DNA of 64,000 nt from Glandiceps talaboti (GCF_964340395.1 NC_135553.1:5093501-5157500); one strand, 5' to 3'. Shown: positions 46,101 to 53,457, numbered from the stretch's first letter. Notes: generated by a model not told the origin, from the sequence alone. Numbers and translations are program-made.

Positions 46101-48084
46101 CATGAAGAACAGCAGAAGATGATTGATGAACTAAAGGAGAAACAAGACATTCAAGAGAAAGTTATTGAACAGCAACAGGAGGTTATTGAGGAGTTGAAAA
46201 AACAACACGGTGAATCCATGGAGAATCTCCCAAAAGCTGACGAAGGTCAGCATATTGATGTGGAGGCCGGTGCTGGTGATGTCGTTGCTCAGCAACAACA
46301 ACATGTACAAGCTCGTGCAGTGGACCCAGACAATCAAGCAAATATAGACGATCCAGCACAGAATGTAAATAATCTAAGAAATGTGGTACCACAGCAACAA
46401 GGCTTTGATCCACAACAGCAACAACCCAATAATGAGCAACAGAAGCCTGCAGTACCTATTGTTGGTGAAGAAGCAGCTAAGAAGATGTTAGCAGATGCAC
46501 AGCAACTTGTTGCAGATCTAGCTGCCGCAAAGAAAGACATGCAAGTCCCTCAAGCTGACACACAGAATGGGAATTTGAGAAATGATGCTTTGGATCAGCC
46601 TCTACAGCAACAACAGCACCAACAGGTACAACATCAAGAACAGCAACAGGTACAGCATCAAGAACAGCAACCGCATGAAATTAAACTACCACAAGCAGAT
46701 CTAATCCAGCAAGCTGTAAATCAGGGTTTACATAATGCTGGAGTTCAAGGTATACCAAAACAACCACATCCACGAGATATTCTAGAAGTGGATGGAAAGA
46801 TATCGGAACAAGAAGGGAATCATGGCCAGAAGGAGTACAACCATCATGGAGGGGATGATGGAAAGGATAACAAGGAAGAGAAAGCACAGGAACACATGGA
46901 AAATGAGATAAAGCATGAAGAAGCTAGAGTTTTGGATTCCAAGGAAAGAAGGAAGAGGGAGGAGCACGGACACAGGAATGAGGAGAGAGAAGAAAACAAC
47001 CACAACAACAGAGATAATGATGAAATTAAGAGGGACAAACGAGAATTTCCTGATGATGTTAATAATGATGATAATGCTGAAATAAGAGATGAAGAAAAGA
47101 AACTTGAAAATATTGAGGATATGGAGAGAAAAATGTTTGAAGAGCATCTTGAGAATGTTATGAAAGCAAACAATCGTCCAGATGAAGATGTTGTTATGGA
47201 CGACAATGTTGAAGATGCTGTCAAAAAGTTTGATGCTGATGTTAAGCAGATTGAAAATGCAGTAAGGGAAGATGATGAAAATAAACGTGTCGATAAGGAT
47301 GGGAAAGAGCAGATAGATGAGGATGAGAAAAAGAATGAACACTTACGAAAAGAGGTAAGTCATGAGAGGTTAAGTCATAGATTTGTGAATACCCAGTTCA
47401 TAGATATTCCCATTATGCTATGCAGTCTTGTGCTTTCCTCGAGTGTTACTGTTCAATATGTCTATATTTGCAGTGGACTACAGGGTCTGTTTTTACTGAT
47501 TCTCACCTTAGACACATTAGTGCAAAACATTTTGTTAGATTGCATGTTGTTTACTTATGGATTGAGCAACTGAAATATTTGGTTGGACAGACTGCCTATA
47601 AAATAGTTGGTTTTATCTTGTTTGTCTCAGTTTTAAGTGGGTAATTACCATACCTCTAGTAAGATTGACAAGCTTTGTGTTTGCTGGAATCAAAAATTCT
47701 GTAGCATTTATTGTGCCCATAACTTCACTGAGCTGCAAAATAATTACTGATTTGTCAGTTTGCAGGTGGGCAAATTGGTTTAGTAGTCTATTCAATGTCA
47801 TGTTTGCTTGTCTGCCGTCAGGTTAAGTTGCCGGTGGTGTGTAGACAAACTGCAAAAATGACAGGCATGAGTGACACACATCCATGACAGAAAAGCTGAT
47901 TGGTTGTCATGATCATTTTGAATAAGCAAATTGAAAATCTGGCCAATCAGTGAAGACTTTGTAGACTTTGCAACTATAATGAGTGATTTGTTTATGACAT
48001 TGCAGTATTTCACAACACTTTGATATGGATATTTTTTCAAAATATGTTATCTTTTATTATTTATTTCAGGAAGTACGAAGGTGA
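13984..48084 (+). CDS. SLC38A10: SLC38A10-like sodium-coupled amino-acid transporter
   Basis: There are sixteen coding exons and two alternative first exons. Exon 1a is 13984-14082 or 1b 14300-14386; then 19765-19882, 20697-20742, 21342-21435, 21938-22078, 22470-22591, 23650-23752, 32231-32416, 32771-32888, 34295-34410, 37594-37786, 40279-40518, 43272-43342, 45299-45359, 45877-47354 and 48070-48084. All phases agree, giving 1062 aa with 1b or 1066 aa with 1a; human SLC38A10 is about 1119 aa. Diagnostic stretches are GLLLGTCIAFFVIIGDLGPA, VGFFGYVAFIEQG, SFPMMIMPCRAS and ETILGLTGSTTGT. The core (residues 1 to about 394) has eleven predicted helices. The tail (about 395-1062) is acidic and Gln-rich, with a coiled coil near 625-680 resembling the vertebrate KxxxLxxQxxLxxxIxEQ region. 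Mammalian SLC38A10 moves Gln, Glu and related amino acids at Golgi or plasma membrane; substrate here is inferred. Minisatellites sit on two splice sites. Confidence 0.93.
14300..14386 (+). CDS. SLC38A10: SLC38A10-like first exon 1b
   Basis: ATG at 14300 opens 29 codons (MPAEWTYVLNLG, then NSIIGVSILAMPYCLRQ) ending GGCAG|gtgagt in phase 0. This matches the first exon of vertebrate SLC38A10 (N-S-I-V-G-V-S pattern). The in-frame sequence upstream has no ATG before a TAG at 14225-14227. The conserved Asn and the glycine-broken helix belong to the Na+/substrate region of SLC38-type transporters. Confidence 0.88.
14450..14580. mobile_element. 131-bp element with 21-bp terminal inverted repeats
   Basis: AACAGTAGTCCTGTTTACAT at 14450 is repeated in inverted form at the right end (CATGTAAACAGGGCTGCTGT, to 14580), with about three mismatches in 21 bp. 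There is no coding capacity. It is most simply a MITE-like non-autonomous DNA transposon. Target-site duplications are not clear. Confidence 0.65.
15288..15309. repeat. 22-bp perfect palindrome
   Basis: The half-site CCTGTTGGCCA is followed immediately by its exact complement. It lies inside intron 1, with no obvious continuation outside the palindrome. Confidence 0.9.
17730..17812. repeat. A-rich (AAC)n tract
   Basis: An imperfect run of AAC and A-tracts on the + strand gives a strong strand asymmetry. The minus-strand open frame through it is low-complexity. Confidence 0.85.
18220..18547. mobile_element. 328-bp fold-back MITE-like element
   Basis: The ends are inverted copies: GTGGCCATATGG plus tgagaatt at 18220, and aattctcat plus CCATATGGCCAC ending at 18547. 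A second inverted pair inside (gtttgtaactcagtaaatt near 18333; aaattattgagttacaaac near 18432) extends the potential hairpin. There is no ORF. This is a typical non-autonomous DNA transposon layout; the superfamily is not assigned. Confidence 0.75.
19121..19174. repeat. (GT)27 microsatellite
   Basis: Perfect GT dinucleotide run, about 175 bp upstream of the splice-acceptor minisatellite. Confidence 0.97.
19351..19764 (+). repeat. 47-bp minisatellite duplicating the exon 2 splice acceptor
   Basis: Eight full 47-bp units (19389-19764), preceded by a partial first unit from 19351, each end in ctctatgttccacag (the first shows a 2-bp deletion). The last unit supplies the real acceptor of exon 2 at 19764/19765. 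After each acceptor the copied exon start reads TGTAGTTTGATG (first four copies) or TGTGGTTTGATG (next four); the true exon reads TGTGGTTTAATT. Eight decoy 3' splice sites therefore lie upstream at 47-bp spacing. Use of any decoy gives a TGA or TAA within the first or second copied unit. Confidence 0.97.
19765..19882 (+). CDS. SLC38A10: SLC38A10-like exon 2
   Basis: The acceptor is tgttccacag and the donor ACCTTG|gtaagt, going from phase 0 to phase 1. The exon encodes CGLILGLLLLFGSAYLTRIS and KQARRTSYEYL, corresponding to the CGIVLG helix and the RRTYxxL segment of SLC38A10. Confidence 0.93.
19883..20696 (+). other. SLC38A10-like intron 2
   Basis: GT-AG intron of 814 bp ending ctgtttttag. 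It contains the first copy (20188-20270) of an approximately 83-bp dispersed repeat and nothing else recognisable. Confidence 0.85.
20188..20270 (+). repeat. Approx. 83-bp dispersed repeat, copy 1
   Basis: It starts TAGTCTAGTC and ends ATCCAGACTA, giving 6-bp inverted ends (TAGTCT/AGACTA). The body shares ggtatcgttacgactta and gagaccac-gttggcatcc with the copy at 21152-21234. A 5' fragment recurs at 37467-37500. It is probably a small non-autonomous element. Confidence 0.8.
20697..20742 (+). CDS. SLC38A10: SLC38A10-like exon 3 (46 nt)
   Basis: The acceptor is ctgtttttag and the donor ACAAG|gtgagt, going from phase 1 to phase 2. The exon encodes ALHSFGSVGKLAVET, matching the A-F-H-A-Y-G-K-A-G-K region. 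It sits between direct copies of the 83-bp repeat. Confidence 0.92.
20743..21341 (+). other. SLC38A10-like intron 3
   Basis: GT-AG intron of 599 bp ending tctaatttcag. It contains the second copy of the 83-bp repeat. Confidence 0.85.
21152..21234 (+). repeat. Approx. 83-bp dispersed repeat, copy 2
   Basis: This is in the same orientation as the copy at 20188-20270 and shares tatcgttacgattta, ccactcac, ttagagaccac and gttggcatccagacta. The two copies flank exon 3. Confidence 0.8.
21342..21435 (+). CDS. SLC38A10: SLC38A10-like exon 4
   Basis: The acceptor is tctaatttcag and the donor ATTGAG|gtaaga, going from phase 2 to phase 0. The exon encodes IIGLLLGTCIAFFVIIGDLG followed by PAIFSKWFDIE. 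This is the signature GTCIAFxVIIGDLG helix of SLC38A10. Confidence 0.95.
21424..21778 (+). repeat. 36-bp minisatellite duplicating the exon 4 splice donor
   Basis: The unit spans the last 12 nt of exon 4 (TTTGACATTGAG) plus about 24 nt of intron (gtaagactgcattcaacaca). It repeats at 36-bp spacing, with GT donor sites at 21436 (real), 21472, 21508, 21544, 21580, 21616, 21652, 21688 and 21724, then 21759 after a 1-nt deletion. Most are gtaaga or gtaagt. The period is a multiple of three and the exon frame stays open to TAA 21760-21762. Downstream donors would therefore insert 12-residue repeats (pattern DIxVxxHxTQxF). Confidence 0.97.
21779..21937 (+). other. Rest of SLC38A10-like intron 4
   Basis: Non-repetitive remainder of the intron, ending tttatttcag. 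Confidence 0.85.
21938..22078 (+). CDS. SLC38A10: SLC38A10-like exon 5
   Basis: The acceptor is tttatttcag and the donor GCACAG|gtgagt, in phase 0 at both ends. The exon encodes NTWSLRTVMLVLVAIFIVLP, LGLLKKVEQLSSISALSFSF and a following helix. It corresponds to the FLLFAVSLCIVLPLSL region. Confidence 0.93.
22079..22469 (+). other. SLC38A10-like intron 5
   Basis: GT-AG intron of 391 bp ending ctcttcacag. Nothing else is visible. Confidence 0.85.
22470..22591 (+). CDS. SLC38A10: SLC38A10-like exon 6
   Basis: The acceptor is ctcttcacag and the donor CATAC|gtgagt, going from phase 0 to phase 2. The exon encodes a helix, the YWRVEGLFHCLSIFSLAFTC segment and the start of the next exon's TQVFVVYESL motif. 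Confidence 0.92.
22592..23649 (+). other. SLC38A10-like intron 6
   Basis: Intron of about 1.06 kb ending tcctttgcag. On the minus strand an open frame at 23056-23463 encodes a hydrophobic segment with basic flank (RKRLLVWLTGRW, then about 20 apolar residues) and three possible N-glycosylation sites. It begins with GTG and has no ATG for about 90 codons, so it is not called as a gene. Confidence 0.7.
23650..23752 (+). CDS. SLC38A10: SLC38A10-like exon 7
   Basis: The acceptor is cctttgcag and the donor ATTATG|gtgagt, going from phase 2 to phase 0. The exon encodes TQVFVVYESLPDRTERKMND, then IVKGAVNMVAFCYIM, matching SQVLPTYDSLDEPSVKTM and the next helix. Confidence 0.94.
23990..24262 (+). mobile_element. 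Decayed LINE (CR1/L2-type) 3' end
   Basis: The + strand reads RTKRRGDRTFSVASP, a stop, WNALSLP, and after frameshifts FKRMLKTHLFKLAF. This matches the usual C-terminus of CR1/L2-clade reverse-transcriptase ORFs (GDRTFSVAAPxLWNSLP ... FKxxLKTHLF). It is followed by a short 3' UTR with gctctgatcactgcctctgt and an (ATT)n tail (24242-24260), as in L2-type elements. At least one stop and frameshift make it inactive, and the 5' part is missing. Confidence 0.75.
27682..27877. mobile_element. Degenerate copy of the CAGTG-ended MITE
   Basis: It shares tgtttttgataaggttgggg, ccctggtaacagaaag, ggtaaaagt and taccataattt with the element at 33176-33362, in the same order and orientation. The right end is decayed. 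An approximately 11-bp tandem (tttacttagg, three times) lies within it at about 27766-27796. Confidence 0.65.
28740..29150 (+). repeat. Diverged tandem repeat, units of about 60-85 bp
   Basis: The phrase ttttggaggaaagaaa recurs in altered form near 28772, 28853, 28940, 29023 and 29083. Each is followed by a cagaaag/tgaaatct/tttcaaattt-like stretch. Five strongly diverged units are seen. Confidence 0.55.
30540..30790 (+). repeat. Two-copy diverged direct repeat
   Basis: Segments at about 30562-30650 and 30695-30782 share gaaagtccttgca, atcatggaa-ttccttgaaagt, ttatg-ca-cgattta and atagtgttta, in the same order. Confidence 0.65.
31155..31340 (+). repeat. Degenerate (GGAT)n/(GGGT)n purine-rich tract
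   Basis: Mixed ggatggatgggtgg motifs continue for about 185 bp with substitutions. Confidence 0.85.
31490..31640 (-). mobile_element. Possible Penelope-like element fragment
   Basis: On the minus strand this reads cttgataaaggtgtgctaga followed by cacaccaaaacgtcgctatc, with ends able to pair (cttgata/tatcaag). The 'gataaaggtgt...caaaacgtcgc' layout resembles the terminal region of Penelope-like retroelements. No reverse-transcriptase coding sequence was found nearby. Confidence 0.3.
32231..32416 (+). CDS. SLC38A10: SLC38A10-like exon 8
   Basis: The acceptor is cctctacag and the donor TCACAG|gtaagt, in phase 0 at both ends. The exon encodes VGFFGYVAFIEQGIKGDVLM and, further on, KFGFVVSVALSFPMMIMPCR. 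It matches VGFFGYVSFTEATAGNVLM and SVAVGFPMMILPCR of SLC38A10. Confidence 0.97.
32417..32770 (+). other. SLC38A10-like intron 8
   Basis: GT-AG intron of 354 bp ending ttcatctttag. Nothing else is visible. Confidence 0.85.
32771..32888 (+). CDS. SLC38A10: SLC38A10-like exon 9
   Basis: The acceptor is tcatctttag and the donor CTAACG|gtaagt, going from phase 0 to phase 1. It encodes a Gly/Ser-rich loop and a helix ending IVAFALMVGVAIPN, matching the family's GGILIPNVETILGLTG junction. Confidence 0.92.
33176..33362. mobile_element. 187-bp MITE with CAGTGTTTTTG ends
   Basis: The left end CAGTGTTTTTGCTAAGG and right end CCCTTAACAAAAACACTG are inverted copies. The sequence ACAAT flanks both sides and looks like a 5-bp target duplication. 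There is no ORF. It belongs to a cut-and-paste DNA transposon family; the superfamily is uncertain. A degraded relative is at 27682-27877. Confidence 0.8.
33266..33292 (+). other. G-quadruplex motif (four G6 runs)
   Basis: Four runs of six G are separated by single T residues, inside the MITE. The G-rich strand is the transcribed RNA's sense strand, so the motif would also be present in the pre-mRNA. Confidence 0.9.
34295..34410 (+). CDS. SLC38A10: SLC38A10-like exon 10
   Basis: The acceptor is tttttccag and the donor GCACAG|gtacgg, going from phase 1 to phase 0. The exon encodes VETILGLTGSTTGTMIGYIF and PAIMFLKCLPKG, matching NVETILGLTGATMGSLICFIxPALIYKK. Confidence 0.95.
34411..37593 (+). 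other. SLC38A10-like intron 10 (3.2 kb)
   Basis: The intron ends tttgtttcag. It contains a 290-bp fold-back element (35436-35725) and, around it, diverged copies of a stretch with gtagaacagt and agtccactgt (about 35190-35260, 35380-35410, 35815-35880, 35980-36020). It also has a short TA run (36124-36140), a G-rich run (36708-36735) and a tRNA B-box-like ggtttcaatccc at about 36494. No gene was seen. Confidence 0.8.
35436..35725. mobile_element. 290-bp fold-back element with arms of about 140 bp
   Basis: The left arm (about 35436-35575) and right arm (about 35585-35725) are inverted copies. Matching stretches include gcagcatcac/gtgatgctcc, ttttgtatatactgatatct/agatattagtacatacaaaa, tgtactgt-ggccctcatca/tgatgagggcccacagtaca and taatcattc/gaatgatta. 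Nearly the whole element is arm, with almost no loop. There is no ORF, so it is probably a fold-back/MITE-type transposon. Confidence 0.85.
37594..37786 (+). CDS. SLC38A10: SLC38A10-like exon 11
   Basis: The acceptor is tttgtttcag and the donor GTAGCAG|gtaggt, going from phase 0 to phase 1. The exon encodes the last helix (AVLFLGIIIMFASTYSTL) and the start of the acidic tail (NLPDQDQLALDENKNVLDGD). It matches SSQVVLWVGLGVLVVSTVTTL of the family. Confidence 0.92.
38259..38569. mobile_element. MITE with TTAA ends (piggyBac-like)
   Basis: The left end ATCATTAAAGGCACACTGTC and right end GACTGTGCCCCTTTAATGAT are inverted copies, each containing TTAA at the border. TTAA target sites and a short AAAGG-type end are typical of piggyBac-derived non-autonomous elements. 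About 310 bp, no ORF. Confidence 0.75.
38900..39060 (+). repeat. Purine-rich degenerate GAGTA/GGATA tract
   Basis: About 150 bp almost without pyrimidines except T: repeats of agtagaatagagg, then gagaggggagaag, then ggataggata. The minus-strand frame over it is low-complexity. Confidence 0.85.
39641..40186 (+). repeat. Direct repeat pair of about 135 bp before exon 12
   Basis: 39641-39773 and 40051-40186 share attctcat-agca-tttga-tgcttg, aacaaaatatagtt-like, cattttgcacaaaattgatg and ggtttagtactacaatgcca, in the same order. The spacer (39800-40030) contains weaker relatives (gcacaaatcaaagtt-ataattgtt), so a diverged tandem of about 140 bp is likely. Confidence 0.7.
40279..40518 (+). CDS. SLC38A10: SLC38A10-like exon 12 (acidic tail, poly-Gly)
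   Basis: The acceptor is atgttttgcag and the donor AATGGAG|gtaggc, in phase 1 at both ends. The exon encodes acidic sequence with an eight-Gly run from GGT repeats (40328-40351) and then charged EEIGKGNDDRNQGDEV. The polar composition is typical of the SLC38A10 cytoplasmic tail. Less certain than the core exons because the tail is poorly conserved; frame, phase and splice sites agree. Confidence 0.78.
40519..43271 (+). other. SLC38A10-like intron 12
   Basis: Intron of 2.75 kb ending tacatttgtag. The ORF continuing from exon 12 to 40658 is intron read-through. I see no repeat or gene that stands out. Confidence 0.8.
43272..43342 (+). CDS. SLC38A10: SLC38A10-like exon 13
   Basis: The acceptor is cttacatttgtag and the donor AGCCCA|gtacgt, going from phase 1 to phase 0. 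The exon encodes GKEVEILPDKRQEPPIPHAP and then ADSP. The Pro/His stretch resembles EPPVPHDK in the vertebrate tail, which supports this small exon. Confidence 0.8.
43343..45298 (+). other. SLC38A10-like intron 13
   Basis: Intron of 1.96 kb ending tcatcaacag. Nothing beyond short unsupported ORFs was seen. Confidence 0.8.
45299..45359 (+). CDS. SLC38A10: SLC38A10-like exon 14
   Basis: The acceptor is tcatcaacag and the donor TTGCAG|gtaagt, going from phase 0 to phase 1. The exon encodes EIIEKQNLVEEKKEEVINIA, a charged helical piece of the tail. Confidence 0.8.
45360..45876 (+). other. SLC38A10-like intron 14
   Basis: GT-AG intron of 517 bp ending tttttttttaaaag, a T-rich acceptor. Nothing else is visible. 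Confidence 0.8.
45877..47354 (+). CDS. SLC38A10: SLC38A10-like exon 15 (coiled coil and Gln-rich tail)
   Basis: This large 1478-nt exon goes from phase 1 to phase 0, with donor AAAGAG|gtaagt. It encodes about 492 residues of cytoplasmic tail. In order these are an acidic region, a heptad-rich coiled coil (for example KMIDELKEKQDIQEKVIEQQ and EVIEELKKQ; protein residues about 625-680), then CAG/CAA-rich Gln stretches (46385-46680), and then His/Asp/Asn/Lys/Glu-rich highly charged sequence. Vertebrate SLC38A10 also has one large terminal exon with a Leu/Gln coiled coil in the tail. Open frames on the minus strand here are shadows. Confidence 0.9.
47355..48069 (+). other. SLC38A10-like intron 15
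   Basis: GT-AG intron of 715 bp ending tttatttcag. If retained, the frame stays open for 72 codons (to 47573) and would give a different, hydrophobic C-terminus. Confidence 0.75.
48070..48084 (+). CDS. SLC38A10: SLC38A10-like terminal coding exon (EVRR stop)
   Basis: The acceptor is tttatttcag, in phase 0, followed by GAA GTA CGA AGG TGA. The coding part is only four codons. It is supported by acceptor strength and phase rather than homology, so the true C-terminus could differ. Confidence 0.6.
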   Translation, partial: EVRR

Positions 48085-48959
48085 TATGGGAAATAAAATG
48101 GTTATTCAGTACTATGCAAACTGAAAAAGAAGAAAAGAAGAAAAAAATAGATATTTCTATCTCACAGTAGCCTTTTTTTGTAAATTTATGCAAATTTATG
48201 CCTGCATGCACATACAGACCGTTTTCATCGGTACTTCTTAAAAATTTGATTTCACAACAGAATTAGTATTACAAATAATAATATCTATCAACTTTTAGAA
48301 TAGTTTGGTGAATTTATGACTTTTGACTGGCAGATGACAATTTGGGGAACAACAGGGGTGAAAGGTCATGAATGCCAAATGAAATACAACACAGACACCA
48401 GATAAGCCAGATTTACTATTGTTATCTTGCATACCGTACTTTGCACCACGCCTAGGGGTCACCGAAAGGTCATACTTGCAACAAACAATACTTAAGTATA
48501 TAATTAGCTCGGTTTTATTTCTGGGCACTGATTTTCATCTGATTTTAGTGTTGGTGACATAAAAAACCCTCAATTTGTTGACCTCTGGTTTAATTTCCTC
48601 AACTTTTTCAAAATTTTAGACAGATGGGTACTTGTGGTATTGTTGCTTGTCATTACCTCAATTTCAGGTAAATACACCAAGGTTTATTTTCAGTGAAGAC
48701 TGAACAAAAAAATTGTAAAAAAAAAAAAAAAAAAAAATGATCAAAATTTAGGCTAAAGTGAATGTCAGAATTTCACAGATTTTTACTTTGGTACTAAAAA
48801 TTGGTCAGATTAGGAACTCAGTTTAATTAAATGAATTATGACACTGTTTTGACTTCAGTAAAAATTGCTAAATTTTCTGTTCAAACTTTTGTTAAAATTA
48901 AGATAGATGAATTTTGTGCACATTGTGACACAGCTAGGTGGATTGATTCTATTTTTCTA

Positions 48960-49445
48960 TAAAGATTTTGACAAAAAATGTAGAAAGATGAAATATTTTG
49001 CACCATGGTTGGGAGGGGTAGAGCCCTTGCCATGTAATCCTATGTTGGGTGGGTGGGTGAGATGACTACACTGTTTTTCTATCAATATTTTGGCAGTATT
49101 CAAGACAGCTGAAATATATTGCACTGTGACAGTTGAAAGGCTGGGTAGGTTACCGAGCTATGTGTGGTCCTACACTGCAAGGCAAGGTAACATGAAGATT
49201 TTGATACATTCTCAAAAGATGAAGAAAAAAAATTGTGCACCATGGAAGGGAGCTATATGTAGCCCCACACTGTTTGGAGACATAACTATTTGTGTGGCAA
49301 GATTTAACAAAATTTGTGAAAGCATAAAAAATTTGCACCATGGTGAAAGAATGGGTATTGAATTACACACAGTTGCTAGGTGGCGGTTTATTTTTGACAA
49401 ACTTCTAAAAAGTGTACAAGTTGTTGCACAGTTGAAAGGGGAGTG
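48960..49445 (+). repeat. Diverged tandem repeat containing ttgcaccatgg
   Basis: The phrase gaaa-atattgcac-atgg-gaa-gg recurs near 48990, 49115, 49230 and 49335, with a tagccc-acactgttt-like segment between copies. The period is about 110-125 bp. The 119-codon ORF here reads through these units. Confidence 0.5.
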
Positions 49446-52400
49446 GTAGAACGACATTAGTCCCTGACTGCAAAGTGACTTTGTCACTGAGAAGTGTACC
49501 TACCTTCTTTAGCTAAGGAAGTAGGGGGAGACACTGTAATGCCATATCTCACAGTTTATTTTGGTTAGCTGTTTGTTCAGAGAAAAGCAGAAACGCAAAC
49601 CATGGGACCATGTATTGTGTTTAGTCTGTTGAAATTTACGCTGTCAACAAACCATTGTGTTTTCACCCAAATGACATTTTGTCTGGTTATAGTAGGTGAG
49701 AACGATTTGAGTGACCTTTTTTGTGAATGTCAATCATACCAAAATTTAATAAAGCAGGTAGTGATATTTGCTTTTGGAGGAAAACCAAGGATACTGAAAG
49801 TTTAGATTGAAACCATGGGAACCATTACTTTGAAGGATTGTAAATGTGACATACTATTTAGAATGATTGCTAGAGGGTTATCAGCAAGTTATTGCATTTT
49901 ACTGTTGGTGACCCCAAATTTTCAAGTGTGCAGTTACTAAACCAAAGTTTAATGCATGATGTTGACTGTCTAAAATGTGCATAAATTAAATGAAACCGTT
50001 TCACAATAACTTTTATTTTTAAAAAAATTAACCCAAAACCTATCCTGTTACTCATATGATAATGAGATAAAATGAAACTAGATGATTGATCCCAAATCAA
50101 TTGAGAGTCTCCATTAGTGGCCAGTCCGGGTAGCAATGAATTCAAAAAAACCACAGAGTGAACAAAATCTCTGTTTTTACATGGCTTTCCAGTAAGCTTT
50201 GTGATTAAAAACAACAAATCTGTTTAGTTTGTTTTCAGCTTTAGATAATCTCCACTGGAACCAGAAAGCAAAGACAATTGTGGATGCAGACGAAGCTTAG
50301 GTAAATGGTAGTCGAAATATATACGGTATTTAAAAAAAAAAAAAAAAAAAAAAAACTAATTTGAAATAGGAAAACAAAGAAAAAACTCTGTGGTGGAATG
50401 TTTCCGAATATGATAGCGTTGATATTTTGACTATAACTTGTAGGGAGTCCACGGTGTGTTGTGCCATAGAGGTATCTCACCTTATACCGAGTTCCATGGT
50501 CATCAGTGTTGTAGGATTACAATGGTTTGAGTACAATAGCGAAAGGTGACGATTTGGAAGCTAATTTACATAGGCAGACTACCGACACCAGCTTAATCCT
50601 GGTAGAAAGCTATACTGTGGTGTTTGTCGAGTAACACAAGATGAAGGAATTCTTTCCTACATTTCACAGTGGTCTCTTGGCAACAGCTATAGCCAGAAAT
50701 CATGCGAACTGACAAACACTGCATTCTGACGTATATATCTGTTGAGCATCTCGCCCGAGGAAGTGTTCAAACAGTTTTTTTTTTTACAAATCTGATGAAA
50801 CCTTTCCTCGCAAAGTGACAGTTTCAAAAGTGATGACATGCGGTAGTGAATTATTTGAAGGTTTACAACTTTCCTTTTTTTTCTTTTTTCTTTACATACA
50901 TCAGTATACTTTCAGCTGTACGTGCTGCAAATTTTTTTCTCGGTTAAAACAGAAATGTCACATGTCATTTAAAGGAAATACTAATTTCCGGCGCAATAAT
51001 TTGACCGACTGTGTCGAGCTGTATAAATCCCGCCTAGAAGGTCGTCAGAATACATTGCCAAGTAAATGTTAATATAAAAATAGCCGACTAATATTTGGCG
51101 AGTTCAGTCAAACACGGAGAGGTTTCTTTTTAATATCATGAAACCGACCTTGTATCGGAACTTTGCCTATACAACCACTTTTCAAGCATAATTGTAAGAC
51201 CTTCTTTGACATAATTCAAGTTTAGATAAAGAAGGGCAGAGTGACTCGACAGAGAAGCATTATCCGAAATTTGACAGCGTTGGTACGGTGGTCCACTCCC
51301 CAAAACGGGACAACTCCTCCTGTGTGTACTACACGAAAGGCATACAACTTGAAAAGGGGTTAATGCCTGGTACACAAAACCTATACAACAAAAAGGGGGA
51401 CTGCTTGTTTACTTTATTGACTAAAAATCTGTATGAGAAGAGAAAACAATTTAGTTTCATATAATTTGACCTTTCATGCCCTGCTGCGTCCAATTTTGCC
51501 TTCGAGTCACACCATTTATTTCAGGGTTTTCGTCATCAAAATTTTCTTTTCACAGTTGGCTCGTCCCTCTCCGCTTCTCATCAAACCAATTTGTATGAAT
51601 TTGTAGATTTCCACAATCGGTCTTTGTTCCCGGGTTTCATTAGTGTTCATTTCAATAATGTATTTGTCGGTTTCAGACCAAAGGCAATAACGGGGAGGTC
51701 GTCAATTAGCCTTTTGGGTCAGCCGCAAAACAGATCCGACTTCGGACAAAGTGAAATAAGCATACTGACATAAACTCTTTTTTTCATTAGTAAATTAATC
51801 GAATGTAGGGAATGAGTGTTCGGCAAATTTGTCGGCGATTCAATCAAACCCGGACCCATTTCAAGTGTTTTTCAGCAATAAACGGTACTTTAACCCGATG
51901 TAAAACGGGGCACAGTTTTCCATGTCTTTGATCTTGTTGCCGAAGTTTATGATACTTATCTAAGTTACTTAGCAAAATTGAAGTTCAAGGGTGAGTGCTA
52001 CCTTGACAGCTTGTCTTGCACTCTGTATTTACGTAAACTTTGTACGCCTACTTGAACTTGAATCGCATTTAAACGTAACGGTTGTAAATAATTGTTATAA
52101 CGATGATTTCCATATCTCAGTTGTGAATGCTTGAGAATTTAGAAATTTCGTGTAATTTCACTGCCGACATGTTGTTTCCTTTACTTTTTCGCCGATTTAG
52201 TTATTAATAATTATGTATTTAATCTAAATTAAAGGTTTACAGAGGAAACATATAACAAACATATAATATTTAGGTTTTTAAATTAGTTATTATTGATGTA
52301 AAGACAACTCATTGGATATTCGTTGGACTTTTTCCAGCCGAGTCATCAGCGCCAGTTGACGTATATTCTTTTGGTGTTTGTCGAAATTGTTTGATGTCGG

Positions 52401-53457
52401 TACCTTGTTCAAAGACTACAGAAAGTTCGCTTAATTAAAAAAAAGTCGAGCTAACACAAAGGATTAAATTGTGTATATTCTCAAACGAAAAAAAGGACAC
52501 CTTTCTGAAATGTTCGATGAACCGGAACACTTTCTTTCAATTGAATAAATATTTTCAATATAATACATTTTAGTCTTGTGTATTATTACGGGTCAACAAG
52601 TCAACATTTAAACAGACAAACAAGAACCACAATAAAACAAATCTGGAGATTATCCTGGCTTGGTACTAGCTGTGTGATGGTAATAATGCGTGCCTATTTG
52701 CAGTCAACGTCTGGCATTTGTCATCATGTATTAAGAAAAAGATCAGAGACCCACTTCAGAGCATGTAATAAGAAACGTGGTCCGAAGTCAACTGGAGAAA
52801 GAACTCTCCGCTTTACACGTGTTTTATGTGCCTATTTCGACTGAATGGTACATATACATTCTGCGGTTACGAGTAGCAAATAGCGCCCGACTAACATTAC
52901 AACGTTGTAATAGAAAGCAATTGGTTGAACTATTGTCAGTGTGAGATTGGGGTTGTGCGTGATGAATTGTTCGACAAATTTAAACCATAAATGCCGTTGG
53001 GACTTTCTAAAGCGAAGCGTCGTTTTGTGCTTGTCGAGCCGTTATACATGTTATACCCGGAGCCCGTTCATTGAATAGAATACACTGAGGCAGACGAAGC
53101 GTTCCAATTTGGTTGTCAGAAAGTGTGTGGCTAGCGTATAAGTGATGTTTGATTGAAGCAGGTGAAAACGAACGACTGCCAACGTCCGGTTTAATACTGT
53201 TCTCAAATGTAAGGTGGAACATCCGTCCTCAGATAGCTCACTATCCAGCATTATAAAATATTAATTTTATTTGAGCGAATGAGGTCAATATTTGATATCT
53301 AGCGGTCCAGCACAGAAAGGTATAGGTAACAAGCCAGCTTTCGACCCCATAGTTAATGGAACATTGATACCCCCATTTGCCCCACACTCATTGTCCAATG
53401 TAGACATCCACTTTCGACGAAACCAGATTTCAGGTCAACCGTTTATCGACTCCCCAA

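Noticed and set aside
45870-47342. Several minus-strand ORFs of 68-186 codons
   Set aside because: Antisense shadows of the Asp/Glu/Lys/Gln-rich exon 15.
48092-48097. AATAAA eight bases after the SLC38A10 stop as poly(A) signal
   Set aside because: It would give an implausibly short 3' UTR; left unassigned.
48717-48737. A21 tract as the tail of a processed retrocopy
   Set aside because: No intronless gene copy or target duplication precedes it.
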